64,000 bases of DNA from Spongilla lacustris. Lineage: Eukaryota > Porifera > Demospongiae > Spongillida > Spongillidae. The position numbers were made by a program, and so were the translations under genes. The stretch spans positions 13,191,540 through 13,255,539 of the forward strand of contig OX442416.1 in assembly GCA_949361645.1 (NCBI GenBank), read 5' to 3'. Below, in pieces: positions 34,674-45,251 of the stretch (position 1 is its first letter; each line of letters opens with the position of its first letter). The notes under the pieces are model-generated. The model made no database searches. It was not told the DNA's origin and saw only the letters and a list, made by a program, of their open reading frames with translations.

Positions 34674-34963
34674 CACTGGCGGACGGAGGGGGGGGGGGGG
34701 GGGTTGGGGGGGTTGCAACCCCCCCTTTCCTCCTATTACATAATACGCAAAATGCGGCATAAGTAAATGAAAAAGTAACGAGCATGCTCAGCTCGTTGAA
34801 AACTCGTAATTTTTTCATGCATTTTAGCACACCGAACTAACGTTTTCAAAAGCTTCCGCGCTTCGCGCGGGAGGGGGCACATCCCCCTCCCGCACCCTCC
34901 CCCTTTTGGTGATCCCCCTCCACTACAACCCCCCCCTTTCTTTAAATCCTGCGTCCGCCAGTG
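34674..34963. mobile_element. 290-bp MITE, CACTGGCGGACG termini (copy 3)
   Basis: CACTGGCGGACGGAGG and CCTGCGTCCGCCAGTG, with the 5-bp duplication CAGAG at 34669-34673 and 34964-34968. It is nested in the hAT-like element. An internal inverted pair around AGCTTCCGCGCTTCGCGCGG is also present. Confidence 0.85.
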
Positions 34964-36297
34964 CAGAGGGGTTATTAAATTTTGCACAAGTCTTCAATAC
35001 GTTTTATAGTTTTTACGAGGAATCAGAACATGGCGATCTGCGTGAACATGACAAAGAAGAGACTGAGCAAGCTGTCACTGATGACATGCGTATAGAGAAA
35101 CATACACACCAGTACTACTTTCTGGATGCTTTTTCTGAATTGTGCGAGCAGTATTCGATAGCAGTTGCAGTACGCCGGCAGCTTTTCGGCACTAAAGACA
35201 GTTAAAAAAAGACGTCTCCGATCTACCATGGTGCAAGAAAGGCTAGAGGGGCTCATGTTGATGACAGTAGAGAAGAAATTTCGTACTAGTATGTTCCTTT
35301 CTAATAAGGCCATTGTACAGCAAAGTTCCATCCGAATTGTCCACCATTCGGTTAGCGCATGCGCGCATACTACATATTTTATTATTCACTCTTACGAGCG
35401 AGCGTTTTAAAATTGGCTTCGGGGGGGGGGGCGCCAAAATATGCAAGTGCCCCCCCAGCCAATAAATAGCCACCACGCCACTGCAGGAAAGGCTATGTAC
35501 GTATTAGAGTATCGATCACCTACTGAAGGGGGAAAGGGTGGGAGGGGGGGACAATTTTCTGCGGAAGGGGGACAATATATGCTAGCGGATTACGTCCGTG
35601 GGGGACAATTTCCGTTAGCAGATTATGTCCGGGGGGACAAAATCTGCGGGGGGACAGAATCTGCTCCGACAGCGAATTAAAGCGCAAATAGCCATGCATC
35701 ATAAACAAAATAGCCCGATTGCCTCTAATATATCGCAAACCCTTGTATTGATATGTAAATGAAGAATTTCGAGCATATATCTTTTAGACGAAGAAAAAAG
35801 ACTCTTTTAAATTGTGATTTGAGCACCAGATTATATATCGTTGGAAAGAGCAAAAATTCTACATTCCAAAAATACCTTATACTCATGGCTATGCGTTTCG
35901 TTGCGAGCACCACGCTATTCGAAAGATCAAAAATGAAATGATCGCGAATGTACGTGATTTATAGGGTACGCGAAACAAAAACTGTCCCGGTTGAGTTTAT
36001 AATCAGTACAGAGATATAAATAAGTGTGCAGCCTCAATCAAAACTTTAAAAAACATAGTATCACTATAATGTCACACATAGAGAGAGATGCATTACATTT
36101 TGCTTCAATAAGTAACTATAACACTTACTATTGGTCATGATAAGAAGAAAGGTTATTCTGCCAAATAGTACACATCACTATACATACTGAATTTTGGTAC
36201 TAACTGATGAAATCTGCACAAATCAAACTGCCAGTACAATTTTCAATGCAAAAAAAAAACATATCAAACACACTACATTATGTACAATCAAGCGTAT

Positions 36298-36978
36298 TTA
36301 TGTATTCAGTTCACTTAAATTAAGATCCCCAGCAATGTAATCTGCTAACAGCCCATATATTGTCATTGTAACGTTCTCCCTATCTTCTTCAGCTTCATCA
36401 GTTTTCCAGTAGGTTAACTGTTTTGCTTCACTGTGATGGCTTCCTTGCTTTAATGACAATTTTTCCTGCGTCAACTTCTTAATCATTGAAATGTTTTTAT
36501 TAATTTATTTTTTTGCACTTAGCAATTTAGAACGGAGTGTTATTTCAATATTTGACTTTCTATTTCATGCTTTTTGAAAATAGCGGTTTTGCATTTTAAC
36601 ACTTAGTCTAGCAAGTACTCGAAGCTTTGCTTTGAGAACCTCATTTGATGTCATTAACTTCCTTAAAGAACTTTTTCTTTCCCCAAATTCAGTGCAGCTA
36701 GATCTAAGGTTTATTGGTATGGAGCAGGAGGTGCTCGTTTGACTAGTGTGCAGAGCACTGACTGATGAAAGTGGATTTTTGAATGTATTTGTTTAGGATT
36801 CATTTCAAGGCAATTCAAATTTCAGATTAAGATAAAAAACAATATCTTGCCAGGTTCTAGTAAGATGCTTCTTCATATCATTAATAGTTTGAAGTACATG
36901 CTTAATGGAAGTGCACAATGCATTAATGTTCACATCTTGTCCTGGTGCTAGTTTTGCCACTATCTTGGCTTTTTCCAT
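36298..36978 (-). pseudogene. Relic coding segment of the duplicated unit, copy A
   Basis: Minus-strand ATG at 36978 (MEKAKIVAKLAP in copy C) leads into a helix-rich region (KAKLRV..SVKMQNRYFQKALN in copy B) and ends LTQEKLSLKQGSHHSEAKQL, TYWKTDEAEEDRENVTMTIY and a stop at 36298. Frames shift in the middle. The tail is almost identical in all three copies. I do not recognise the family. Confidence 0.45.
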
Positions 36979-37881
36979 AGGTTTGGAGGTTGGAGTTGAT
37001 GTACAACACTAAGCCATTTCTTATTTCAGGAGCTAGAAGGGATCCATGCTCACTCACACCGGACCCTTTTATAATCATTAATGAGCCTCCTTAGATCAAT
37101 AACTGTCTTCATTCTAAATAGCAAAAAAGCAATGGTTGCATCATTCATACACGTAATGCCCGTATGGATGCATGCATCTAATTAAACATGAATACTTGGC
37201 TTGAAAAGAACAGTGCTTGGGCATCATCGAATTACAATGTTACAACAATAGAAATAAAATGATTTGTTAAGTCTTCAAATTAATTTCATTTACAACTTAG
37301 TTGATTGAAGAATGGGGTGTGCAATAAATAGGGTAGTCACAAAACATTTTATTGTAAAGAATAATTATGTGCTTATGCTTTGTAGACAAAGAATCCAAGT
37401 TAACCTACTTAGTTCAAGTATAAAGATACATTTATATAAACATGTGCGTCCTTTTTTCATGCAGACCAACACAAAATGCCTTGGTAGTTAAAGCACATCA
37501 TCCAAACGTCCTCATACTTTGTAATATGATGATTCGATGCCTAACTTAAATAACAATATATATCTTGTGATAGTTGGTTCATAATCAGAGTCAAGATTCA
37601 TTCCGAAAATTACACTACGAATTCAATGCGTAAAAAAAAAAAGATCAAGAACCAGCTCGAAATTAGGCAATGGCGTTTCATTCTACAACAAATCGGCTCA
37701 CTAAATCAAGCTATGCAGTCGGACCAACCTCGCAGATAATCGAACAACTTTATAAGACCTTTTCCAACTTTACGAAATACGTGTCCAATTTTCGACGTAG
37801 TTTTAGATCATTGATTTACGGACCCACTTACGCGATTTATCCAACTACCTATATCTATAATTATAATATATTTCATGATGA

Positions 37882-38708
37882 ATGGGACAGTCTCCGCGAA
37901 AACTGCCCTTCGCATATATATATAAAATGTTATATAAATGCTTCTCGTTTGAATCGCTATATCTTCCGAACGGTTAACGCTATCAACATCCTACTTTCAA
38001 CACTTTATACCACACCATTTCTCTATGGTAGAGTTCTTTTTGGGATCTTGCAATTGCTCCTTGCCAGTATTGCAACGTTCGATACCCCACTGGGTTCAAG
38101 TCCACCATAACTTTCTGTAGGAGTAATCAAATCGCTTCAAATTCGGTTTGTAGGTAGAGAGGTCATATACCTATCGATTTGTCCTGTTCGTTAATTTTTA
38201 TGCCATCCGTTACGGAGATACAGTTGAACAAACTACGTGCACGTTTTCCCGCTTGATTCGCGCCAATGTAATATTCCCGCTTCAAATTCAGTTTGTAGGT
38301 GGAGAGGTCCTATATGTATCTATTTGTTCTGTTCGCTAATTTTTATGCAATCCGTTACGGAGATATAGTTGAACAAACTACGTGCACATTTTCGCGCTCG
38401 TTTCGCGCCAATGATTTGGGCAAATTACGCTCCGCTCAATGTATGGGGAGGCGGGCGATTTGATTACTTCTACAGAAAGTTATGGCGGGTTTGAACCCGG
38501 TGGGGTATCGAACGTTGCAATACTGGCAAGGAGCAAGTGCAAGACCCCAAAATGTATTTTACCATAGCGAAATGGTGTGGTATGAAGTGTTGAAAATATG
38601 ATGTTGATAGCTTTAACCGTTCGGAAGATATATCGATTCAAAAGAGAAGCATTTTTATAACATTTTATATTTATATGCGAAGGGCAGTTTTCGCGGAGAC
38701 TGTCCCAT
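37882..38708. mobile_element. Foldback element, copy 3
   Basis: ATGGGACAGTCTCCGCGAAA at 37882 and its inverse ending 38708, arms pairing along about 380 bp. It is absent at the equivalent point of the plus-strand unit near 51270. Frames of about 100-146 codons on both strands are arm shadows. Confidence 0.9.
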
Positions 38709-39646
38709 TTTATAATAGGGTTGAATCGTACATGCTCGAGATTTATCGAGAGTTGCGTTAGTGATTCTCTTTTTTTCAGGTGCGCCAAATACTTAGCTAT
38801 TCATTAGGGAATTTGATAACGTGGTGCTATCGAATTACTAAGTCTGGTGTATGCATCCTGTGGATAGACAGCAGTGCCAGCGGTTGTATATACTCTCGCT
38901 CATCAGTACATGATCATGATGTCATGAAACATTTGTTGCATGGTTTTCAGGGCCAGTCTCATCTTCGTGCATGCATCAATGCTATGAGTATTTCCTTCAG
39001 TGTTCTGCCTCAATAGCTTATATCATTGAGATACCAGAGACAACAAAGAGAAAACTATGAGGCAGTTGCAATGGCGGAATCATTTGTATGGCGGCGGCTG
39101 CTTCTAAACCATAACCTCCACATGACAAAAAACAGAAGATCAATTCTTTGGTGTGGTGGTTATTACATGAGCACGTATGGTCTATTTCATGTATGCACCA
39201 CACAAATATACGAGACATATAAGTGGAACAAGAGGGGGTGGTGGTTAAAAATATAATGACATGCGTGCAGCAATGAATTAAGGTGAATGGGAAATGAGGT
39301 CACAATAAATATGTAAATCATATAAACTGGCGCCGTTGCTGCATCATACAGTATAATCTCGGTCGGCCTGAAAGTACAAAAAATTACCGCAGGGGCGGGG
39401 AGAGAGGGGACTAGGGATGACCCAGTTGCCCCCCCGGACCCAAAATGGGTAGAGAACAAGACCCACACTTTAGTGACTCCGGACCGGCAAAATAGATGCG
39501 GACGCAAAAATTCGGGATATTTAATGAATGCCAGTGTGACGTGCCATACATTTATATTCAAACACCACTACAGAGTAATATACGCATCATTTGTTCATGT
39601 TTACAACTAAAGTTATTGGTGTTGTCTTCGTCATCCCAATGTCTGG

Positions 39647-40318
39647 TCAATAGGTTGCTTCATAAGATGGCTTCGTTTCTTCGTTCGTTCTTTCGTACGA
39701 TGGCTTTGTTGCTACATGTACGTAAGATGGCTTCGGTGCTTCGTAAGATGGCTTCGTTGCTTCGTAAGATCGTTCCTTCGTTGCTTCGTACGATGACTTC
39801 TGTACGTAAGATGGCTTCGTTTCTTCATAAGATCGCTCCTTCGTTGCTTCGTACGATGACTTCTGTGCGTAAGATGGCTTCGGTGCTTCGTAAGACGGCT
39901 TAGTCTTATCGTAAGATCGTTCCTTCGTTGCTTCATACGATGACTTCTGTACATAAGATGACTTCGTTGCTTCGTAAGATTGTTCCTTCGTTGCTTCGTA
40001 CGATGGCTTCGTTGCTACGTAAGTTGGCTTCGTTGCTACGTAAGTTGGCTTCGTTGGTACGTAAGTTGGCTTCGTTGCTACGTAAGTTGGCTTCGTTGCT
40101 ACGTAAGTTGGCTTCGTTGCTACGTAAGTTGGCTTCGTTGCTTCGTAAGATCGTTCCTTCGGTGCTTCATAAGATGGCTGCGTTGCTTCGTAAGATCGTT
40201 CGTTCGTTGATTCATAGTGTGCTGCATGTACTTTCTTAATCTTGTGCTTGTTTTGCAGCGCAGAAGCGAACGTGGTTATTCCCAGTAACAGGAAAATGGC
40301 TGTAGCCATGAACTTCAT
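39647..40318 (-). CDS. Secreted Lys/Tyr-rich heptad-repeat protein, copy 1
   Basis: 223 residues from ATG at 40318; the frame is open 12 codons further up but begins there with GTG, so the internal Met, which starts the signal peptide MKFMATAIFLLLGITTFASA, is the likely start. The mature part is a basic leader (LQNKHKIKKVHAAHYESTNE) and then imperfect repeats of KPTYVAT, KPSYEAT, KERSYEAT and QKSSYEAT, six KPTYV-type heptads in a row (21-nt unit). There is no Cys or Trp, and Tyr recurs about every seven residues. KPSY/KPTY is the core of mussel foot protein-1, whose tyrosines become DOPA for adhesion and cross-linking; similarity here is by motif only and may be convergent. A TATA box lies 56 bp upstream. 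A structural or adhesive extracellular role is an inference. Confidence 0.8.
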   Translation of the reverse strand: MKFMATAIFLLLGITTFASALQNKHKIKKVHAAHYESTNERSYEATQPSYEAPKERSYEATKPTYVATKPTYVATKPTYVATKPTYVPTKPTYVATKPTYVATKPSYEATKEQSYEATKSSYVQKSSYEATKERSYDKTKPSYEAPKPSYAQKSSYEATKERSYEETKPSYVQKSSYEATKERSYEATKPSYEAPKPSYVHVATKPSYERTNEETKPSYEATY

Positions 40319-40373
40319 TTCTTTCTGCGTCGTCTTTTCGGAAGTGCGATACACCTATAGATGCTGAATACCG

Positions 40374-40383
40374 CTTTTATATA
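40374..40383 (-). promoter_or_regulatory. TATA box of repeat-protein gene 1
   Basis: TATATAAAAG on the minus strand, about 56-65 bp before the ATG. The motif and its surroundings (GGAAAAAA before, CGGTATTCAGCATC after) are conserved at all three copies. Confidence 0.75.
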
Positions 40384-40499
40384 CTTTTTTTCCTGGTATT
40401 ATTATATACTTGGTATTGTACGCACTTCCATTTGTCTCGAAAGCAGACTACACAAATAGCTCTTTGCATCATACGTAGATCTCGAAGAAGACGGTCCTT

Positions 40500-40787
40500 T
40501 AATTGTTTTAAAAAAATCAACACTCTTCAACGCCGTTTGGAGTGGAGGAGAATTAACGTGCCCCCAACCCATGGCCCACATGCAACATTGTTGTAATGGA
40601 CCTTTTGCCTTCTGACGTCACAAATTAAATGGTTGTGTTTGGCACAACATAAGTCCTTATAGGAACTTCACGAAGAAACACAGCAAGTACGAAATTAATG
40701 GTAAATGAATGCCTGACTACATTCCAAAATGAAGTAACTTCGCCAGTTACGGTGCAAATGTTGCAGCGCTCACAAGTTACTGGAAGT

Positions 40788-40820
<33 letters not shown>

Positions 40821-40980
40821 AATCGTAAAGCGCGACTTCGCGTGTCTCATTAGCAACTTCCACAATGTTTCGCTGCATACAAATCCCTTACAGAACTTCA
40901 TCGTGAAATACAACAAAAATGAAACGTGTGGTAATTTACTTCTCAATAAGGGGAGAGGGAGAGGAAGAAGAGGGAACGCG
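40500..40980. other. Intergenic sequence with poly(C) tract
   Basis: No gene seen. A run of 29 C occupies 40790-40818; either side carries matching short phrases (CGTACGAAATTAATGGTAAA-like and GAAACGTGTGGTAATTTAC), suggesting a decayed inverted-repeat element around the tract. Confidence 0.6.
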
Positions 40981-41055
40981 GGGGGGGGGGGGGGGGGATA
41001 ATCTATTCTGAAGGGGGATAGTTTATTACGGGGGATAATCTATATCGTGACACCA
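40978..41055. repeat. Short GGGGGATAATCTAT array ending GTGACACC
   Basis: Three to four units of GGGGGATAATCTAT / GGGGGATAGTTTATTAC after a 17-G run, ending ATCGTGACACC at about 41054. The terminus matches the GGTGTCA ends of the CTAG-array family. Confidence 0.6.
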
Positions 41056-41232
41056 GACCAAAATAAGACGCGGACCGAAATATTCGTGACAGGCCACATA
41101 ATACACTCACACACATGTACGCACACATTCATGCGCGCGCGCGCGCACACACACACACACGCACACATACCATAGGTCTTTAAGGTATGCAAACAGAGCA
41201 GAGCTATGATAAAAAAGTACCGTACCAACCAG

Positions 41233-41847
41233 AACGGTGTCATAGTCGCCAATGACTCCCCTAAATTTTGACTCCCCGGTCATTCGCGCCTATAGGCATA
41301 TATGACTCCCGGTCATATATGCCTAGGCGTATTTGACTCCCCGGTCATATATGCCTAGGCGTATTTGACTCCCCAGTCATTCACACCTAGGCATATATGA
41401 CTCCCTAGTCATTCTCGCCTAGGCATATATGACTCCCCCCTGATAAAAGTCAAAAAGTGACTCCCCGGAGTTATTATAACCTAAGGCATAATTAACTCCC
41501 CAGTCAATCTTGCCAAGGCGTACATGCGTATATGATTCTCCTGCTATCTGCCTAGACAAAATTGACTCCCGCGGCTTTGGGAAGTGGTTATAGCGTTAGG
41601 TATAAATAACTCCCCGTTGGCGGTTTTTCCATCATCATGGACATAATTTCTGGACAGAGATAGCAAATAAAGTGTGTGAACACTAACAAAGACAAATAAC
41701 ATCACAGTCTGTTTGCTACTTATACAGATTAACAATTAATACACAATTCACGTAGGGAGTCATATATGCCTAGGAGGAGTCATTTACACCTTAGGCGTAA
41801 ATGAGCGGGGAAGTCATTTATGCCTGGGAGTCATATATGCCTCTGAC
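41233..41847. mobile_element. GGTGTC-terminus element made of GACTCCCC/CTAG palindromes
   Basis: Left end GGTGTCATAGTCGCCAATGA, right end ATATGCCTCTGACACC. Inside, the unit CATATATGCCTAGGCGTATT plus TGACTCCCCGGT recurs with a 32-bp period and is palindromic about CTAG. A non-repeat spacer of about 190 bp (41560-41750) separates the left and right halves. It is missing from the paralogue at about 21800-21815. Confidence 0.8.
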
Positions 41848-42348
41848 ACCTCAAGCAGTACCCCGTTTCCGCTCCTGAGGATGATCGCAGTTCAGAAAGG
41901 GCTTAGCCCACTTAATAGAGGAGTTGTACCTAACGACGTAACGTCACACCCGTCTTACAACACTTTAAATGTTGCTATAAATATACTGACCGCGTGAGTA
42001 CGAGATAAATAATAACCGGACGGAAACGAACCACGGAGAAAAGTATGCGCTCACGCTGTACATATACATGTATTTATAGCAACATACATGCATATAATTA
42101 TATAAATAGCTAACTCCTTATTTCTGTGTGTATTTGTTCTGTTACAATAGCAACTACATATACGACGTAATTATGTAACAAAACTATGTCTCGTACCCAG
42201 ACATACGATGGTCTGGAAGCGAGATAAACGATCAATATCCCATATACGCACTACTTGGGGGAGTGTATCTGTATAGCATATGAATAACATTAATATCCTT
42301 TTGTTTATTGATAGGCGTCATGATCATAGCATGAAAATCTAGTACCAC

Positions 42349-43401
42349 ATGGATGCAACGAATGCAACGACAGCTAGGCTGTTCATTAACCTCAATTCGG
42401 GGTTTGCCGTCATCGGGTGTCTATCTTCCCTGTCCGCCGTGGTGCTAATCCTGATCGCCAGGGCGTACCTCCAGTACGTACATCGGCTGCAGCTCTACCT
42501 CGCCATAGTCAGCTTCGTTTCTGCCATGTCCATCGGCTTTGAGACACTACCTGTGACCGTTGGCGCCGATGGTACTGTGGCTGTGCCTAACGGTTCTTGG
42601 GATGACGCCTGTGTTGCTATTGGTTACATCGCCCAGCACTTTGGGTTCTCAAAGGCCTACTGCGTCGTTTGGATATGCGTATACGTCTTCGTGCTGGCTA
42701 TGTTCCAGAAGCAGCTGAAACAGCCCAGGTACGAGGTAACTGGACTGGTGATAGTGTTCGCACTGCCGGCTGTATTTGCCTGGGTGCCCCTCCTTAAACG
42801 AACGTACGGGCTGGTCGGGATATGGTGCTGGATTAAAGTGAGCTCTGACGAGGTGACAAAAGTGTTCCTATTGGGACTGTCCAAAGGGTCTGAGATCCTT
42901 CTTCACGTGACAAGCATCATACTGCTCTCCGCAGTGGTGTTCAAGCTGTGCAGGGGAGTGTTCCTGTACCAAAGTCACCTCCAATCTCCGCACAGGGCAG
43001 CCCTAATGGAGGTACTCCCGCTAACCATATATCCTTCCATCTACTCCATTGCTAACCTCGCCAGCGCCACAAAGAGCGTCTTCGACGTTGCCACACACGG
43101 CAAAAATCCCAAAGATTCGAACATAGACGAGATGGTGGTAGTCTGCCTTCTCCAGACCTTCCTTCTCGCCCTACCCCTGTCGTTCCTCATGCACCCAAGC
43201 GTGAGGAGAGAACTCGCTCGCCAGTACAGGTCGTTGGTCAAAAGGCGGACTCCTCTAGAGCTGCCCGTTACTGCCACAACGACGTCCGACAGCGATAGGC
43301 TCACACAAGTCTCTGATCATGCAGCAAACATGATACAGGCCGAGGGTGAGGAAGAACCACTCCTGAGCTCGCGATCTGGGTACTCTGTAATAAAAAAGTA
43401 A
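42349..43401 (+). CDS. cAMP-receptor-like seven-transmembrane GPCR, intronless
   Basis: 350 residues in one exon. Hydrophobic segments lie near residues 17-38, 46-66, 98-120, 129-149, 180-202, 218-240 and 262-282. The motif YGLVGIWCWI before TM5 is typical of class E/cAMP-receptor-like and GPR157-like receptors; C88 and C160 could form the extracellular disulfide. N-glycosylation sites are at N5 and N81. The tail (about residues 285-350) is polar and ends EEEPLLSSRSGYSVIKK, with an acidic dileucine-like EEEPLL sorting motif. Ligand unknown. ATG at 42349 is the first Met and is preserved in the duplicate stub at 23116. The GC-richer codon usage contrasts with the AT-rich flanks. It lies between the inverted and direct copies of the repeat-protein unit. 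Confidence 0.88.
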   Translation: MDATNATTARLFINLNSGFAVIGCLSSLSAVVLILIARAYLQYVHRLQLYLAIVSFVSAMSIGFETLPVTVGADGTVAVPNGSWDDACVAIGYIAQHFGFSKAYCVVWICVYVFVLAMFQKQLKQPRYEVTGLVIVFALPAVFAWVPLLKRTYGLVGIWCWIKVSSDEVTKVFLLGLSKGSEILLHVTSIILLSAVVFKLCRGVFLYQSHLQSPHRAALMEVLPLTIYPSIYSIANLASATKSVFDVATHGKNPKDSNIDEMVVVCLLQTFLLALPLSFLMHPSVRRELARQYRSLVKRRTPLELPVTATTTSDSDRLTQVSDHAANMIQAEGEEEPLLSSRSGYSVIKK

Positions 43402-45251
43402 AAGGAACTGAATTGCAGACTGAATTCGAAAAAAATTAAAAAAAATTTTAAAACGTCCATGCAGATTGTGCATGTAGCATTATGTGATCAATCACTCGAA
43501 ATGAAAAGTGTTTGTTTGTAACATGTATATATAGTAAACTGCATGTCATGCACCGTGCAGTCGCAGCAAAATTGGGGCTACAAAATTATATCACAGGATA
43601 TATATTGTTATTTAAGTTAGGCATCGAATCGTCATATTACAAAGTATGAGGACGTTTGGATGATGTCCAAGGGGTGCTTTAACTAGCCAGGCGTTGTGTG
43701 TTGGTCTGCATGAAAAAAGGACGCACATGTTTATATAAATGTATCTTTATATATTAACTAAGTAGATTAACTTGGATTCTTTGTCTACAAAGCATAAGCA
43801 CATATCCATTCCTTACAATGAAATGTTTTGTGACTACCCTATTTATTGCACACCCCATTCTTCAATCAACTAAGTTGTAAATGAAATTAATTTGAAGACT
43901 TAACAAATCATTTTATTTCTATTGTTGTAACTTTGTAATTCGATGATGCCAAAGCACTGTTCTTTACAAGCCAAGTATTCATGTTTAATTAGTTGCATGC
44001 ATCCATACGAGCATAACATGTATGAATGATGCGCATGTGCGCAACCATTGCTTTATTGCTATTTAGAATGAAGACAGATATTGATCTAAGGAGGCTCATT
44101 CATGATTATAAAAGGGTGTGAGTGAGCATGGATCCCTTTAGGGTGTGTAACCTCCCCAGGCCTGAATAATGAAAATCGATTTTTCCGAATACTTTTAAAA
44201 CACTAATCGATTTTTCAGGTTTTTCTGGATCTGAAAATCGATTTTTCTGAATACTTGAAAAAGGAAAATCGATTTTTGCGAATAGGTTTTGACAATTTGC
44301 CAGCCGAATACCTAGGTTATTCAGGTTTTCTGCTAACTGAGCCTCCTAAATGTACAAATCACACCAGAGACCCTCCTACAGCTACCCTTAGCACATAAAC
44401 ACACCTTCCCCCATCACACCAGATGCCCTCAGCACACAAACACACCTACCTACATCACACCAGATAACCTCAGCACACAAACACACCTACTCCCATCACA
44501 CCAGATGCCCTCATGAGGCACACAACCATAGCAACCCCCATCACACCAGACACCCTTCTACAACTACCCACATTACACCAGATCAGTACCCTCAGCATAC
44601 ATCCACAGCTACCCCACATCACACCAGATGCACTCAGCACACAACCACAGCTACCTCCATAGGCCTAAATCGCTTGGCCTAACCACATACCTAGTTCGGC
44701 GTGTCCCAACCTAAGTTAGTGTGGCCACGCTGAGGTCTACCTACAGATGTACACATCGCACTTGATGCCAAATAAATAGAACAACAGATGATGTATACGC
44801 ACCACCAGCCATGCAGCTTCCATTTAACCATCGCGAGTTTTGAAAATACTAGTAACTAAGTGCGATCGCGGCGATATCAGCTCAGAGAGATCGATGCAAG
44901 AAACCAGCTCGTTCAAAATGCACTAAGCGAACTAAATTTTACTTGTAGCTGGAGCTGTCCGTCGTCATGACACGTGAAGAGGGAGGTCTAGCTACTGCTC
45001 ATACATGTATTTGAGCTCGTCCCCACGTATATATTTATAGTAACAACAGTGACGTTACGTTTACGTTTAATTATTGTAAACGCGTATTCGGATATCGTCA
45101 TAAAAATGTATTCGAATAATGGGCAAATTGTCGATGCGGACGACGAATACCTAAGTACCTCCGAATGGAGATTCACAAACCGGTTATTTCGAATAGAACA
45201 AACAATAATCGATTTTTCCGAGTAATGCTAAATTACTATTCGAACGGATAG

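Larger units (their letters stand above)
33947..35483. mobile_element. hAT-like element with 8-bp duplication and known empty site
   Basis: Termini CAGTGGCGTGATGGC and GCCACCACGCCACTG, duplication CAGGAAAG at 33939-33946 and 35484-35491. The paralogue at about 23825-23836 has a single CAGGAAAG and no insert. Interior frames (34906-35410) are not recognisable as transposase. Two smaller elements are nested inside. Confidence 0.9.
33118..35673. mobile_element. GGTGTC-terminus transposon with CTAG-palindrome subterminal arrays
   Basis: Left terminus GGTGTCATAGCGGATTTTGT, right terminus reads inward as a GACA-GGAGCAGATTCTGTCC match. Both ends carry arrays of CTAG-centred palindromes (33130-33290 and 35540-35665; for example GACAGAATCCGCTAGCGGAT). 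The paralogous sequences at 48.43 and 53.47 kb run straight through (TTTAATCCGCCACCCC), so the whole block is one insertion, later loaded with other elements. No transposase is visible. Target duplication is at most about 3 bp. Confidence 0.75.
32360..40490 (-). repeat. Inverted arm of the segmental-duplication unit
   Basis: Read on the minus strand, 40490 to 32360 matches plus-strand 49430 to about 53560: promoter and repeat-protein gene, the 39.0-39.5-kb flank, the relic coding segment at 36.3-37.0 kb, GGGTTTGCGATATATTAGAG at 35.73 kb, and CCGACTACGTCGGT at 32.37 kb. It is lengthened by insertions: a foldback element (37882-38708), a GGTGTC element (33118-35673) and a MITE (32411-33064). 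Confidence 0.85.

Noticed and set aside
37670..38788. Frames of 146 and 102 codons near 38 kb
   Set aside because: They run into the arms of a foldback element, and similar text appears inverted on the other arm.
39496..40239. Plus-strand Leu/Arg/Lys-rich proteins (RKLASLL repeats)
   Set aside because: Antisense shadow of the heptad-repeat gene, which has the TATA box, signal peptide and in-frame length changes on the other strand.
42349..43401. Bacterial contamination or horizontal transfer for the intronless, GC-richer gene
   Set aside because: The seven-TM cAMP-receptor-like sequence is eukaryotic, the flanks are shared with another block of the same genome, and intronless GPCRs are common in animals.
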